64,000 nucleotides of DNA from Pycnopodia helianthoides (GCA_032158295.1 CM063256.1:1612001-1676000); one strand, 5' to 3'; positions 35,817-47,869 are shown, numbered from the stretch's first letter. Numbers and translations are program-made. Notes: generated by a model not told the origin, from the letters alone.

Positions 35817-38800
35817 GAATGTGTTGGTCTGAAGCGACCCCCATGCGTACGAAACTTGGCAGCAGCTTGCAATCTTGGCCCCCTAGAAAGTTCATCGTTC
35901 TCTAACATCTCACTTCACATCTTGAGAATGTCACAATGGAACTTCTCGTATACTAAAATTAACCCTAACCAGACGTAATGGAAAGCTGACAGGTCACTAT
36001 ATACAGATGCATACAAGTTGCAACGATGGGTGTTTAACCTTATACAACAATAAAATCTACATAGTTTGGTTAAGTTTGCGATAAGTGCACTTACGTTTAA
36101 GTGTGTAGTTGTAGTGACATTCCAACCGAGGACTAGGTCCACGATTGCTATCACAATAGAAAACAATGGGGTCTACGTTTGTCAGGACAAAGAGTTGAAC
36201 AAAGGAGGGTCCGCAATTGGAAATCATTACACTTCAGTGTGTGTAGGGGAGGGGGAGGGGGGCTCGTACCCCCAATTGATTTCTGAGCAACCCCGCCCCA
36301 TTTGAAATCTTAACCTTTGAGATTTAAAAATTCCAGAGTAAAATCTACATTTTAGAAGCTTTGATGTGATTATTTCAGACAATGTATTTGTTTTTCGCCT
36401 TCACGTCAGATTATCGTGATAGAAAAATAGGAAATGGCAGAACAATACTGAAAAGGCACTTTTAAGAGAAACGCAAACATTGACTACAGTTTTAATTGGG
36501 CAGTATAGTTCCCCCTAGAAAAAAAATAAATAAATGGTGCACCCCCTTGTGCCCCCCACATTTTGTTACCCAATTTTAATTAGTTGAATCTTGTACTGCA
36601 GAGTAAAAAGTTGTACCCACAGTTACAATTCGTCGCCGTTTTCATGAAGAGCTTTATAACCTCATGACTAAATTATCGATTAATACAGGAAGGGCGAATA
36701 TCTGAATAAATGCAGTTTTCATGTTCACAAAGAGCCACATCCCCGAAGATGCGTGTAACACATTGCAAGAGAGGAGCGTATAGTATGACCATGGAGGAAG
36801 CCCTCCATGGTAAGACGAGGTGACCTGCTTTTATATGTCAACTTTGTGGTTTTTTTTTACGAAGAGCCAATTATATCAGTGTGCGCGTGATCACGTGACA
36901 TGTGCGCCCCATTCCTTTGCAAAAAACGTAGACAGTCTCACGGTCGAGCTTTGTCTCGATGAGACATATCTATCAAAATGTGGGGTTAATAATGTCTAGG
37001 TATTGTCAGGGTTATAATTGTCTGCTTAGTTAATCAAGTGTTATCATTTGGATCCATCTACCATTGATAAGTGACATGCTTATTTGATGCTGGCAGAGTT
37101 TTGTTCTGCCCCCCCCCCCCGTCTAACCGAAATTTGTTGATTGACAACCCCTCTTGGACGTGTGGCATGGTCCAGCTTTGAATATCCTGGCATTACGAGC
37201 TGACCAGTGCGTCCGATGTGTGGTAAACACAATGGAAATATCAAAATATGTCAGCATGTGCTGACAACGTCCCTCACTGCAGGGTGTTTAATTCAGCAGC
37301 TCTATGAAATTAGGCCTCATTTATCCTTCAACAGGAATCGACTTACGCTCCTTTGCGGTTTACTACTGCGCCAACTGTACCCCAACTTTTTATCACCTAA
37401 TTCTGGAATGGTATCTATGTCAATAATTTTAGTGATTGAACGATCACCTTGTTTACTTTCTTTCGTCGGGAGACGGCTGTTATGGTAGAAAAACAATTAG
37501 GTGGTTTCTCTGTGGTTCGCTATGAAGGTGATTGTCAAGTTTCTCCCAGCGTAGATTAGGGATTAGTACATGTACATGTAGGCCTAGATATAATAAATTT
37601 GTGCGAGTACGCCTTCTGGTAACTTATGAGGAAGACCACATGGACATAGCCTTGAATATCTTGACTTTATTTATTATGATATATACTTTGGAATTGTTGT
37701 GCGGTTCCTTACGAGCGAAATGAAAGTACGAACTTATAATTCAAAGTATCGTCTATTCGGTAAAATAATTGTCACTGTCCGTGAAAATTAATCCCAGAGT
37801 GACCGTCTTTAACCAAGTTGCTCGTGGACGTTATAAAATAAAACAAAACATTCTGCTCCATTTTTTAAAAGGACTTTCACTGCTATTTCACAACCTGGGT
37901 GAGAGAGTGACAAAGATGGTCTCATTGTGGTGAAAGTGTTTACCCGGGAAAAGTCGCCCTCATAGATTCGTCGATGACCGTGTGGGTGGATCAAGGTCGT
38001 TGTCCCAGACCGTCTGAAGTGACAGCGGTGGACTGATTTCAGTCAATCAATAACGCCAAGTACGATGCTTTTAAAATAACTTTTATCACTCATAAATCTT
38101 CTAGTGTGGAATGTTTGTGAGAGCTTTGAAAGTGCAGTCAGTCGCCATGCACGTGGGCAAACTTGGTTCAACTTTGAGATAGTACTCCTATACTGCATCT
38201 CGTACATGCGCAGTTGAGAATGCACGGCGACTAAAACACAAAGAAAATCACAGAGTTTCTACTCGAAGGAATTTTACTTATTACCGAAAGGTTCAAAGAC
38301 TGATAAAACCCCCAATCTGCCATCTCCGAGTGTAAAGAGGTTCTAGGGATGACGTAACCTTCAAGCTTTGGAATAAACGTTATGTTTTTTCGTTTTACAA
38401 AGAAATTCCTGGTTTTAAACCTTACAGTAATTTGTTATGTCGTTAGGACTACACTTTGTTTGCCGTTACTCAGTGGCCCCGCCGTGGTTATACCTGTCCC
38501 CCCATCCGCCCGGCAAAGGATGTAATTTACCCTCTACAAGGACTCGTAAGACAGACAGACATGAACACCCCTTCAACAAGATTGACTGCACAGGATGTAA
38601 CAACTAACCTGGTTTTTATGAAGTCATCTTATCCTATTAGTACACTCGGTAAATCTGACAATTTTAAATCTGACGCATATTTTTTTAGTGAACCCTGAGG
38701 TGTCCCAAACCACCTCTTCTTGACGCGTCGGAGTAAATCAAGTGAGTTGTGGTTCCGTTTATACATAGTCACTGCCCGCAAAGATAAGGCCAAGTGATGT

Positions 38801-39076
38801 ACTGTGGGCATTATGTGTTTTTTGGCAAACATTGACAGGCACGTGGATTCTTTTGGGTAATCATTGGGCCGTACACCCAGGGATGAGCGACCGGGGGAGA
38901 GGGGGTGCGTTACGGGGTGAAAAACAATGGTATTTTCTGACCGAAATGTTTTCCCCGTGCAGTCAAATACACACGCTTCCAAAAAAGGGTTGTTTGCTTT
39001 GACCATGCTTTGACATTGAATAAACTATTTATGTGGGATTCTGTGCTGGGCGCCCCAGTCTTTCCTTGAAATAGTT
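35817..39076. other. Intergenic stretch, no gene recognised
   Basis: Contains G- and C-runs at 36247-36261 and 37110-37121. A solitary MITE end at 37293-37316 (CAGCTCTATGAAATTAGGCC) is related to the element at 2920-3113. Open frames up to 125 codons (38629-39006 minus) show no recognisable domain. Confidence 0.45.
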
Positions 39077-39120
39077 GATATTAGCATAGAGAAAGGACCA
39101 GCCTTTCTCTATGATATTAG
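39077..39120. repeat. 12-bp perfect hairpin flanked by 8-bp direct repeats
   Basis: CATAGAGAAAGG (39085-39096), loop ACCAG, then the exact inverse CCTTTCTCTATG (39102-39113). The direct repeat GATATTAG lies on both sides (39077-39084 and 39113-39120). An 8-bp direct repeat around a small palindrome resembles a hAT transposon excision footprint. Confidence 0.6.
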
Positions 39121-39293
39121 GCAAGCCTAGCAAACTGTCTTCCATGCACCCCCGAAAGGAGTGTTCAGTCGGCAAATTGGCTTCGATACTCCCTCCCAAA
39201 GAAAATGCCCTGCTGGCCTACACCCTGAGCACACCCATTACCACCCTTCACCTCACCACCTTTCAGTGCGCACAACCAACGAGTACAGTTTGA

Positions 39294-39308
39294 CACTAGA
39301 GGGCGCTA
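39294..39308 (+). promoter_or_regulatory. CTCF-like motif
   Basis: CACTAGAGGGCGCTA closely matches the bilaterian CTCF core (CCASYAGRKGGCRS) apart from the first base context. It is a sequence match only; occupancy is unknown. Confidence 0.4.
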
Positions 39309-39794
39309 TTTTATCAGTGCGTCTTTGTTTCGCTCGTTGACTGCTGGGTGACTTGGGAGCATTTGACATGCAGTTGTTACCATCAGTCGTGTTTACAATT
39401 TGTCATAAAAAAAATCACCAGGACAAGAAATTTATTTTTTATTGATGTCACACTTCTGGCTCTTTTATTACATACAAAATAAGTATGAGGAATGATTACT
39501 GGAATGTTGCTGACTGAAGAGGAATTCCCAAATCAAAACTTGGATAATTATAAGATTAGTCAACTTATTATTCACCTGTCCTAATAGGCTGTGCAAGTCT
39601 CGCGCGTATATCGAAAACGAGAAAACAACCTCGAGAACTCGAGCGAAGAGTAGACTAGTTATTTGTTTATGAAATCAAACCTAATCTATTTTTGTACAAA
39701 ATTCTTTAAAAATAGACTAAAGTAAATTGTCATAAATATAATTTCAATTTTATATATTAAAAATAATTTATAAAACTATCATGAAATCAAAGGT

Positions 39795-40015
39795 AGGAAG
39801 GTAGTGCATTATGCTCTACCACTACCAGCCAGGCTCCAAGTGAATGATACCAAAGCCTACATTGTTACCGACTGTTAAGGGGGTAACCCTGTTTCAGCCC
39901 CAGGAGTAGGTGGCAACGTTCCTCTGGTGTCAGTTGATTTGGGTCAACGGCCCAAATCAGTTAAGTGTAGCCTTCACCTTGAGTGGCCGTTCGGCCTTGT
40001 GAGTTAGGCGATATC
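39795..40015. ncRNA. Hairpin-rich element, possible structured RNA or SINE
   Basis: Successive perfect stems: GGTAGTG/CACTACC (39800-39806 with 39820-39826), AGGGGGTAACCCT around 39880, TGATTTGGG/CCCAAATCA (39935-39943 with 39951-39959), and GGCCG-TT-CGGCC (39985-39996). The block is GC-richer than its surroundings. I do not recognise the family. It could be the conserved part of a SINE or other retroelement, or a structured RNA. No coding potential. Confidence 0.35.
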
Positions 40016-40306
40016 TCATAATAAAAAACAACAACTTTGAAACAAAATTAAAACATGTGACGAGGATATTTATTTTTTAGAATCTCTGTTTGTCAATCAC
40101 GCCCGAATTTGTGCGACCATTAAATAGGTCTAATAATACGGACGCCAGTTGGGCAAAATTCTTAATGGTTTCGATTCACTGGAAACGGTGGTCAAGTCTT
40201 ATTCTTGGGTTTTCTTTGTTGATTTGTTAAATTGGTTTTACTTCCATATATTTAACGGCTAAGTTTTACTTTCCCCCCAAAAATTATATGGTTTTCATAG
40301 CCTTAA

Positions 40307-40686
40307 AGACACTGGACACTATTGGTAATTGTCAAAGACCAGTCTTCTCACTTGGTGTATCTCAACATATGGATAAAATAACAAACCTGTAAAAACTTGA
40401 GCTCAATAATGGTCGTCGAAGTTGCGAGATAACTATGAAAGAAAAAACACCCTTGTCACACGAAGTTGTGTGCTTTCAGATGGTTGATTTCGAGACCTCA
40501 AATTCTAATTCTGAGGTCTCGAAATCAAATTCGTGGAAAATCACTTCTTTCTCGAAAACTATGTCACTTCAGAGGGAGCCGTTTCTCACAATGTTTTATA
40601 CTGTCAACCTCTCCCCATTACTCGTTACCAAGTAAGGTTTTATGCTAATAATTATTTTGAGTAATTACCAATAGTGTCCACTGCCT
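40307..40686 (-). mobile_element. TTAA-flanked MITE, family B copy 8
   Basis: Reverse-oriented family B element between TTAA sites (40303-40306 and 40687-40690). The central block differs (GAGACCTCAAATTCTAATTC then TGAGGTCTCG), giving a longer loop in the palindrome. A family A element follows 10 bp after its right TTAA. Confidence 0.8.
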
Positions 40687-40700
40687 TTAAACAACGTTAA

Positions 40701-41008
40701 AGGAACATTACAGAATTGGTAATTGTAAAATATACTTTTGGTCACAGATTTACATAAAACTTACACGGTCTAATGATGATGATAGTAGAAAACATCCCTA
40801 GAAATATTTCTGTCTGAAATGCCATATTTGATGAGAAATAAATCAAACTAATTTCCGATTGTTTTGCGTTATTTTCTCGTGACCCAGATGGCCGATCGAT
40901 CTCAAACTTCGACAGGTTTGTCAGTTTATGTATATGGTGGATTACATAAAGTGATTAAACTGCCAGCAACTGTTTTGTTAGCAAAAACCAACTCTGTAAC
41001 GTTCCTTT
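40701..41008 (+). mobile_element. TTAA-flanked MITE, family A copy 6 (shortened)
   Basis: Family A ends between TTAA sites (40697-40700 and 41009-41012). The middle (the CGCTCAGTGAGCG region and the following 60-70 bp) is deleted, leaving 308 bp. Confidence 0.75.
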
Positions 41009-41451
41009 TTAAACTCAATGATTTGAAGAAACAGAATTGCGCACACGTAAACCTCAATAATGGTTGGGAAGTTTGAATACGCACGAGACTTGACAGGCTA
41101 TTGGCAGTATATAAAATGTGGCATAAAAACACTTTTGTTGCCCATGTCACAGGTTGTTTTCCTCCTGTCAACACGATATAGGTGACATGTTCCCTCATGT
41201 ACTTTTCTCATTTTTTTAAAACCCATCTTATCGAACTTGAACAAAACAATGAAAGGGTATTTTTTTTTTTTTTAGCTACTCTGTAATTTCCTGTAATGTG
41301 TTTGTTGTGTAACTAAGAGATTGATTATCTGTTTCTTGTCAGGTTGCTTTGAATTCTCTGGCGTCATTGCGGATGCACTATCACATAGCTCTAGTCACTC
41401 GTGCGGGGATTGTGAAATCTGTGCTCGATCAATTTCACAAAGCAGGCAGCG

Positions 41452-41828
41452 GTAATTTTGGTAATTACTCAAGAAACACATTGCCAAAAAAAACTAACTT
41501 GGTAAGGAGCACCTGAGAGCTGCTGATAGCATAAAACATTGTGGGGAAACGACTCCTTCTGAAGTAGTGTAGCTTTTGAGAAAGAGGTAGTTTCTCACTA
41601 AAATATTTGAATCTAAGAAAGGATTTAGGCTTAAAACCTTTCTGAGGCATCTGAAAGCACACAATTCTACGCAACAAGGGTGTTCTTTCTTTCATTATTT
41701 TTTTTGCAACTTCAATGACCAATTGAGCCAAAATTGTCACCACTCAGGTTTGTTATGTTATGCATATGTTGGGATATACAGCAAGTGAGATAATTGTCTT
41801 TGAAAATTACCAAAAGTATATCCTGCCT
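41452..41828 (+). mobile_element. Diverged MITE, family B copy 9
   Basis: Aligns to family B throughout (GGTAATTACTCAAG, GAGAGCTGCTGATAGCATAA, CCAATTGAGCCAAAATTGTC, AAAATTACCAAAAGTAT) but with many substitutions and no clear TTAA at either end. It appears to be the oldest family B copy here, showing the family was active over a long time. Confidence 0.65.
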
Positions 41829-41943
41829 ATAACATTGATTTGAACATGCCTATAGGCCTATTGTAAAGTTTGATGTCACAATACAAATCTCTGTATTGAT
41901 ATTGACAACTCATCTTAAGGCGAGGCTTATAGTGTTCTGTTAA

Positions 41944-42313
41944 AGGAACATTACAGAATTGGTATAAGAACAAAACTTGTAAAATATACTTTTTGATCAC
42001 AGATTTACATCAAACTTACACGGTCTAACGATCCATTGAAATATTTCTGTCTGAAATGCCATATTTGATGAGAAATGAATAAACTAATTTTCCGATTGGA
42101 GTTTATCGCTCAGTGAGTGTTTTATTGATTTTTTGAATCTATATGATTTCATGCAAATGTGTAATCGGTTTTTCACTATTTTCCCGTGACCCAGATGGCC
42201 GATCGATCTCTAACTTCTATAGGTTTGTCAGTTTATGTATATGGTGGATTACGTAAAGTGCTTACACTGCCAGCAACTGTTTTGTTAGCAAAAAACAATT
42301 CTGTAATGTTCCT
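41944..42313 (+). mobile_element. TTAA-flanked MITE, family A copy 7
   Basis: Family A element between TTAA sites (41940-41943 and 42314-42317), lacking the GATGATGATAGTAG segment. A family C copy follows 44 bp beyond its right end. Confidence 0.8.
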
Positions 42314-42360
42314 TTAATACGCTCGAAGACACAAGAAAAAGGCAGATTATTTTTGTTTAA

Positions 42361-42710
42361 AGGCCGTGTACACTATTGATCGAAAAACACAAATGTTCAC
42401 AGATTCACGCATAACTTACATGATTTAAAGTAAGTAATGGTAGAAAGGGTTCCTTAAAATATTTCTGCCTAAAATGCTATCGTTTCTGAGAAATGAATAA
42501 AACAATAGTTTTTATCGCGCGCGATAATAAACTCGATGTTTGAAAAACAGAAAACACATAAGGTCTCTTTTCACTGTTTTCTCGTGACCTCGATGACCAA
42601 TTGAGCTCAAATTTTCACAGGTTTGTTATTTCATGTATATGGTTAATCAGACAAAACATGAACTTTGTTTGCGACTGTTTTGTCAGCTCTACCAATCCTG
42701 TATAATACCT
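42361..42710 (+). mobile_element. TTAA-flanked MITE, family C copy 2
   Basis: Forward family C element between TTAA sites (42357-42360 and 42711-42714). It starts AGGCCGTGTACACTATTG and ends CCAATCCTGTATAATACCT, and contains the TATCGCGCGCGATAATAA palindrome. It shows the ancestral relation to family B (CACTATTG end, GACCAATTGAGCTCAAATTT core). Confidence 0.8.
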
Positions 42711-43019
42711 TTAAAGGCAGCCCAAACTTTCCCATTTGTATGAGATTTAGATCCACCCTTTTATTTTAGGGCCGATTGAATGGTAAACAGTTTTCGGGAA
42801 AATCACAAAAATGAACAATCATTGGGAAGGCAATTTAAGCATGGTTACACAATATTGTTACAACTATAACTTATCCGCCGGACAACCTTCTGACCTCATG
42901 TCATCTATAGTATGATACTTCAGTATGTTAGGTTTTGCATTAGCCAACGGTGTGCAATAACATTCCAAACGCAAAGACTTTTTACACAAGATGATAACAT
43001 GCTATTGTATTATGTGTAA

Positions 43020-43403
43020 AGGCACTGGACACTATTGGTAATTGCTCAAAATAATTGTTAGCATAAAAACTTACTTGGTAACGAGCAATGGAGAGCTGTT
43101 GATAGTATAAAACATTGTGAGAAACGGCTCCCTCTGAAGTAACGTATAGTTTTTGAGAAAGAAGTAATTTCTCAGTAAAATGTTGAATTGATTTTGAGAC
43201 CTCACGCGTGAGGAGGTCTCGAAATCAAGCATCTGAAAGCACACAATTTCGTGTGACAAGGGTGTTTTTTCTTCCATTATTATCTCGCAACTTCGACGAC
43301 CAATTAAGTTCAAATTTTCACAGGTTTGTTATTTTGTGCATATGTTGAGATACACCAAGTGAGAAGACTGGTCTTTGACAATTACCAAAGGTGTCCAGTG
43401 TCT
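43020..43403 (+). mobile_element. MITE, family B copy 10
   Basis: Forward family B element with TTAA on the right (43404-43407) and a mutated GTAA on the left. The central palindrome is expanded by 3 bp (CACGCGTGAGGAGGTCTC). Confidence 0.8.
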
Positions 43404-44072
43404 TTAACTCATTAAAATAACGATTTCCAAAAAAAGTATCACCGAGGTAAGGTGTGGTTTTCCAATCAATCGTTGATGTCAACGACCTTACACACTGGCT
43501 ACCGCTTCCGTTATAACTCAAGTCAAGACAAACTATAGGCAAGATGCCCCTCGAGAATAATAGTTACTGGTTGCTACAAAACTAATATTTGGTTTACTGA
43601 CAAGAATTATCAGAGTGAAGGTGAATGGTCGACAGGTTATTGCCCTCTGAGTGACGTCATGATTAAACTTAAACCCGCGGACAGAAGCAAAAAGCAACAG
43701 TTATGTCTTTAAAGTCACGGCTCAAATTCGCCGAACATGCCACAAGCTCATACTTCTTTATTTAAAAAAAAAGCAATTTTACATTCACTTGATTGGTTAA
43801 TGTTCTCATAAATTTGATTTGATTGTATTTTGTGTTTGTTTTGGGCGCTATCTTGCTCGTATGGTTTTTGAGGGGGTTGGGTGCTACGAGTAGTGTTAGC
43901 TTTAAATCAATCCACTCCATATTAAAACGAACATTTTTTACCACCACTTAGCAGTAAATGTTCCCTAATTGAATTCAATAGACTGTCCATCCATGGTCCA
44001 TCTAGATTTGGGCACTCCGGGTCTGGCCAGAAGGTGTTAAAACATTTTGTTGATTCACTGTTTACTGATGTT

Positions 44073-44369
44073 GATTCACCGAGCGGTGGCCTAGTGCATT
44101 TGACTCAAGTTCTTGTGCTGAGTCACACAGGGTGTGGGTTCGAATCCCAGTCATGACACTTGTGTCCCTGAGCAAGAAACTTGCTTCTCATCAGGCAAAT
44201 GGGTACCTGAGAGGACAGATATGGTTCTTGTGATTGATTTAGCTTAGAGGTATAGCTGAGATGGTTTAATACATGAAAAAATAGCCCAGTGACAAGGGGG
44301 TAGTATTGTTCAAAGCGCAATGATCACTTTTGGAATTGCGCTATATAAGAACCGATTATTATTATTAGG
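44073..44369 (+). mobile_element. tRNA-Leu-derived SINE, copy 1
   Basis: The tRNA-like head has GCGGTGGCCTAGTGC, an anticodon-loop-like GACTCAAGTTC (CAA, leucine type) and the B box GGGTTCGAATCCCAG. A unique body follows, with the tail GCGCTATATAAGAACC ending in TTATTATTATTA. The tail and head match the SINEs at 47.0 and 47.9 kb, but the middle differs, so this is probably a subfamily. Confidence 0.75.
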
Positions 44370-44715
44370 TCCTATTATTACTGGGAGAGTGCCTTGACCA
44401 GTGTGTATCAACATTCCCGCACAATTATTTCACACCTACTTCATTTTCACGGTAAAAAGATAATTAGTTTCACTGTTTTGTAGGTTTATTTAAATATTCT
44501 AGTTTATTTTGTTTTGGTATTTTATATCGCAATGGCATAGTATTAGTTTTATACTTGGCCACTGGACTCCGACAGAGGAATGTTGTGACAATTAAACCTC
44601 CAAGTTTCTTCAATTTGTACACTTGGCTTCTGTCAGATATGCATTAGATTGCACCAATCCAGCTCCATCTCCACAAAATATAATTATGTTCATCTCCTAT
44701 CCTGCGCTTTTCCAG

Positions 44716-44905
44716 GTTTACAGTTTACTCGCCTGACACAAGAGGGCGCTCATTCTCATTCTGAAACCATTCTTGACGCCTTGTAATTCCCGCTTAGCAT
44801 GCAGCGGCTGGCTCTAAGCGGAAACTGCGGGGAGCCAGCAGGTACAAAATTGGCACTGTGTTCGAATGAGCGCCCTCTTGTGTCATCAGGTAAGTGACTG
44901 TAAAC
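44716..44905. mobile_element. Palindromic element with 40-bp inverted ends
   Basis: The left arm GTTTACAGTTTACTCGCCTG then ACACAAGAGGGCGCTCATTC pairs with the right arm ending CACTTACCTGAT then GACACAAGAGGGCGCTCATTC (inverse). The 190-bp element also holds overlapping internal stems, CCGCTTAG/CTAAGCGG and GCTGGCTC/GAGCCAGC. A solitary arm is present at about 46523-46548. No coding capacity. Confidence 0.75.
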
Positions 44906-45308
44906 AAAATTCACCACACATGCCACACAGCATGGAGAAGTGTGGAAAATCATTCGGTAAGTTAACAATAAAAATGTATAGTCCTTAATGATATGGTGTT
45001 GATCAATGTCAGCGTGATATTGGACAATGGCGGGTCTCAAAAGTTTGCACACCGAATTTCCCGTTTCTGTTTCGATATTGGACTTATAATGTGAGTTGTG
45101 ACGCCGAAATCATTTTTACTCACTAGGCCAACACACATGTTTGTTACACCCTGACACCGAATGTCTACTTCATTTCTATTTCATGTGTTTAGATACTACT
45201 CACTAGACATTCACTTTAGTTATTTAAGTAGGCCTACAGTTGATAGTGCACTAACATTAAACAACCTGTACATAACAATATGTACGTGCATGACATGGGC
45301 AATGTTAA

Positions 45309-45698
45309 AGGAAACATTACAGAATTTGTGAGAAAAAAAACTTGTAAAATATACTTTTTTATCACAGATTTACATAAAACTTACACGGTCTAAAAATGAT
45401 GATAGTAGAAAACATCCCTTAAAATATTTCTGTCTGAAATGCCATATTTGATGAGAAATGAATAAACTAATTTTCCGATTGGAGTTTATCGCTCAGTGAG
45501 TGTTTTATTCATTTGTTGAATCTATAATGATTTCATGCAAATGTGTAATCGGTTTTTCACTATTTTCTCGTCACCCAGATGGCCGATCGATCTCAAACTT
45601 CAACAGGTTTGTCAGTTTATGTATAATGGTGGATTACGTAAAGTGCTTACACTGCCAGCAACTGTTTTGTTAGCAAAAACCAATTCTGTAATGTTCCT
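45309..45698 (+). mobile_element. TTAA-flanked MITE, family A copy 8
   Basis: Family A element between TTAA sites (45305-45308 and 45699-45702), full length. It has small insertions (GGAAACATTAC, TATAATGATTTC). Confidence 0.8.
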
Positions 45699-45702
45699 TT
45701 AA

Positions 45703-47006
45703 GTAAAGAACAACCAAGTATGGGTGTACCCTAGTCCAAGTTACTGGACAATATCTGGTGTATGTTGGGTCCGAGTGAATGCTCATATGTTTGTTGATAC
45801 CACTGTGCAAATGCCCTACACCATACACACAAGGTTCACCACTTTGAATAGGCAGTTCTGTCAACTGACATTTCGTGTGTAGTCATTTCTCGTACCACAC
45901 ACACACACACTGCCCCCCCCCAAAAAAAAGAGCAAAACATACTAAACCATAACTCACGGTTTGATTATTCCACAACTCCGAAACTCGATAGCAAGCATAA
46001 GTCATTCTTCTTACTTTCCCATCAAAATATTATTGAAATCAGAGTTTCAGTTTTGAAGATAAAGTAAAAAATACAGCACAACCCCAATTCAAGTCTGCAG
46101 AGTTGTGCTCCCATTCAAACACGTGCAAAACCTGTCGATCAACTTGCGGCCGGAAAACTTTGGAAATGCCCGAATAAGTCCGATGTTGGTTTTTTGCACA
46201 ATTAGTCTGAAGTAGGCTGGAGGAAATGAGAAAATTTCAACGGCAAATTGCAGCAAACATGTTTGCGCATTACGTAAGATATTTTTTTGAAAATCTTGGT
46301 AAATTTTTCGTTTGTTTTAAACGTTTTTGAACTTTTCTTCTTAAAATTATGCCATTAAATCTACAGCCAAATCAAATAAGAGCTTATGGGCATAAAAGAA
46401 GACTTATTCAGACTAAAAGACTTTCTCTGCAGCTATTTTTTCATGCTTCGTCACGTGAAACATACGGAAGTATCACGAACGGGCCTCGTATTGTGCAATA
46501 GCTTAGCAATCATTGACAAAGCGCGCCCTCTTGTGTCGGTAAGTGTCCAATCCATAGGCTGTGTGTTGAAGCTCTGCCGTGGCCAAAATAAAGAAAATAA
46601 TAAGAATTGCACCCGATTTTTAGCACTCGTTTTTTTTTTTACGATCCTAGGTCATAAAAAGAGGTATATCTTTGCAACCAAACATCCGATTTTCAAATTT
46701 CAAACAACTGTTTTCTTTTTTAGGTAGGTATTATCAGACTGCAATGTTTCAGAAGTAATAACCATTGTATTTGTTGTAATTTATTTTCCACCTGAACTAC
46801 CTACTTTGAAGTGAAAACCAGGAGGGGACAAAGTAGCCTCAGCCATAGTGAGAATTGGAGAAGGACTTAGCATATTATTTCCAATCTCGGTGTGTGGATT
46901 GGTCTAAAAGCCTAATTTGTTTTTGACCACCAAGATCATTTGTCAAGAAACGGACTGGCTTGTGGGGCATTTGTGTTTACTAAACAAGATTTTCTTGTTC
47001 ATATAG
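45703..47006. other. Intergenic stretch with solitary palindrome arm
   Basis: Contains a CA microsatellite at about 45895-45910. One arm of the 44.7-kb palindromic element (GCGCCCTCTTGTGTCGGTAA) lies at 46523-46542. No gene recognised; the 113-codon frame at 46386-46727 has no known domain. Confidence 0.45.
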
Positions 47007-47426
47007 TTAATAATAATAATAATAATAATTAACTGTATTTATAAAGCGCCTTTTGCCAAAGGATACAAGGCGCTGATATTTTTACCTGCCATGTATGTGG
47101 AGCTGCGTTTTTTGAAGTATGAGACCTATGCATTTATAGCACCATGTAATGGTATACACGGTGCTGTGGTGCAATATGCTGCCGATCAAACCAGGAACAC
47201 CGGGGCGAACCCCTTCTCTTTTCGATAAGTGTACTGGGTTCTTTTACATGCATTACACGACACACGGGACCTACGGCTTTACGTCCCATCCGAAGGGCGC
47301 AGCAATAATGGTTAAGTGTCTTGCTGAAGGACACAAGTGTCACGACCAGGACTTGAACCCACACTCTGCTGATCAGAAACACCAGAGCTTGAGTCCGGTG
47401 TTCTTATCCGCTCGGCCACGACACGC
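47007..47426 (-). mobile_element. tRNA-Leu-derived SINE, copy 2 (reverse)
   Basis: Reverse-strand SINE of about 420 bp. The TAA-repeat tail at 47010-47030 is followed by the conserved tail (AAGCGCCTTTTGCC), the body with CCGGGGCGAACCCC, and at the right end the tRNA-like head (CGGCCACGACACGCC inverse, CTTGAGTCCGG). It is nearly full-length and forms an inverted pair with the next copy. Confidence 0.85.
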
Positions 47427-47869
47427 CAATAGTTGCACAATGGTCAGTGTAAATCTTTCATTGTTGATGTCTCTTTTCTTAAACATCGTTGTTTCCATAG
47501 GAATAGCTTGGTGATCAGTTTGATGCAAAATTTCCAGACTGTGGACTGGCCTAGGGCGCTTCAATGCCATTCTGTGCATGTGGAACCTTGCTGAGAATCT
47601 AGCTTGTGACTCACACAACGGTACCACCATATTAACCGGCAACATCTCCTGCGTACCTCAGGTGAGTTGAAACATTTTTATAGAGGTCTATGATGGAGTT
47701 AGAAGCAGTTTTTTGTCACACCCTGTTTTTATAATATAAAGTTGTGTACAGCTGTACCAAGAAACACTTGAGTGACCACTTAGACTCCACATTCACCAGA
47801 TAATATCATAATGTTAAAAAAGTGTAGTTGGGTCCAGTAACTCAGACAACACTTAGGCCTACATGGCGT

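Noticed and set aside
44756..45052. 98-codon minus-strand frame
   Set aside because: It starts in the palindromic element at 44716-44905 and has no recognisable domain.
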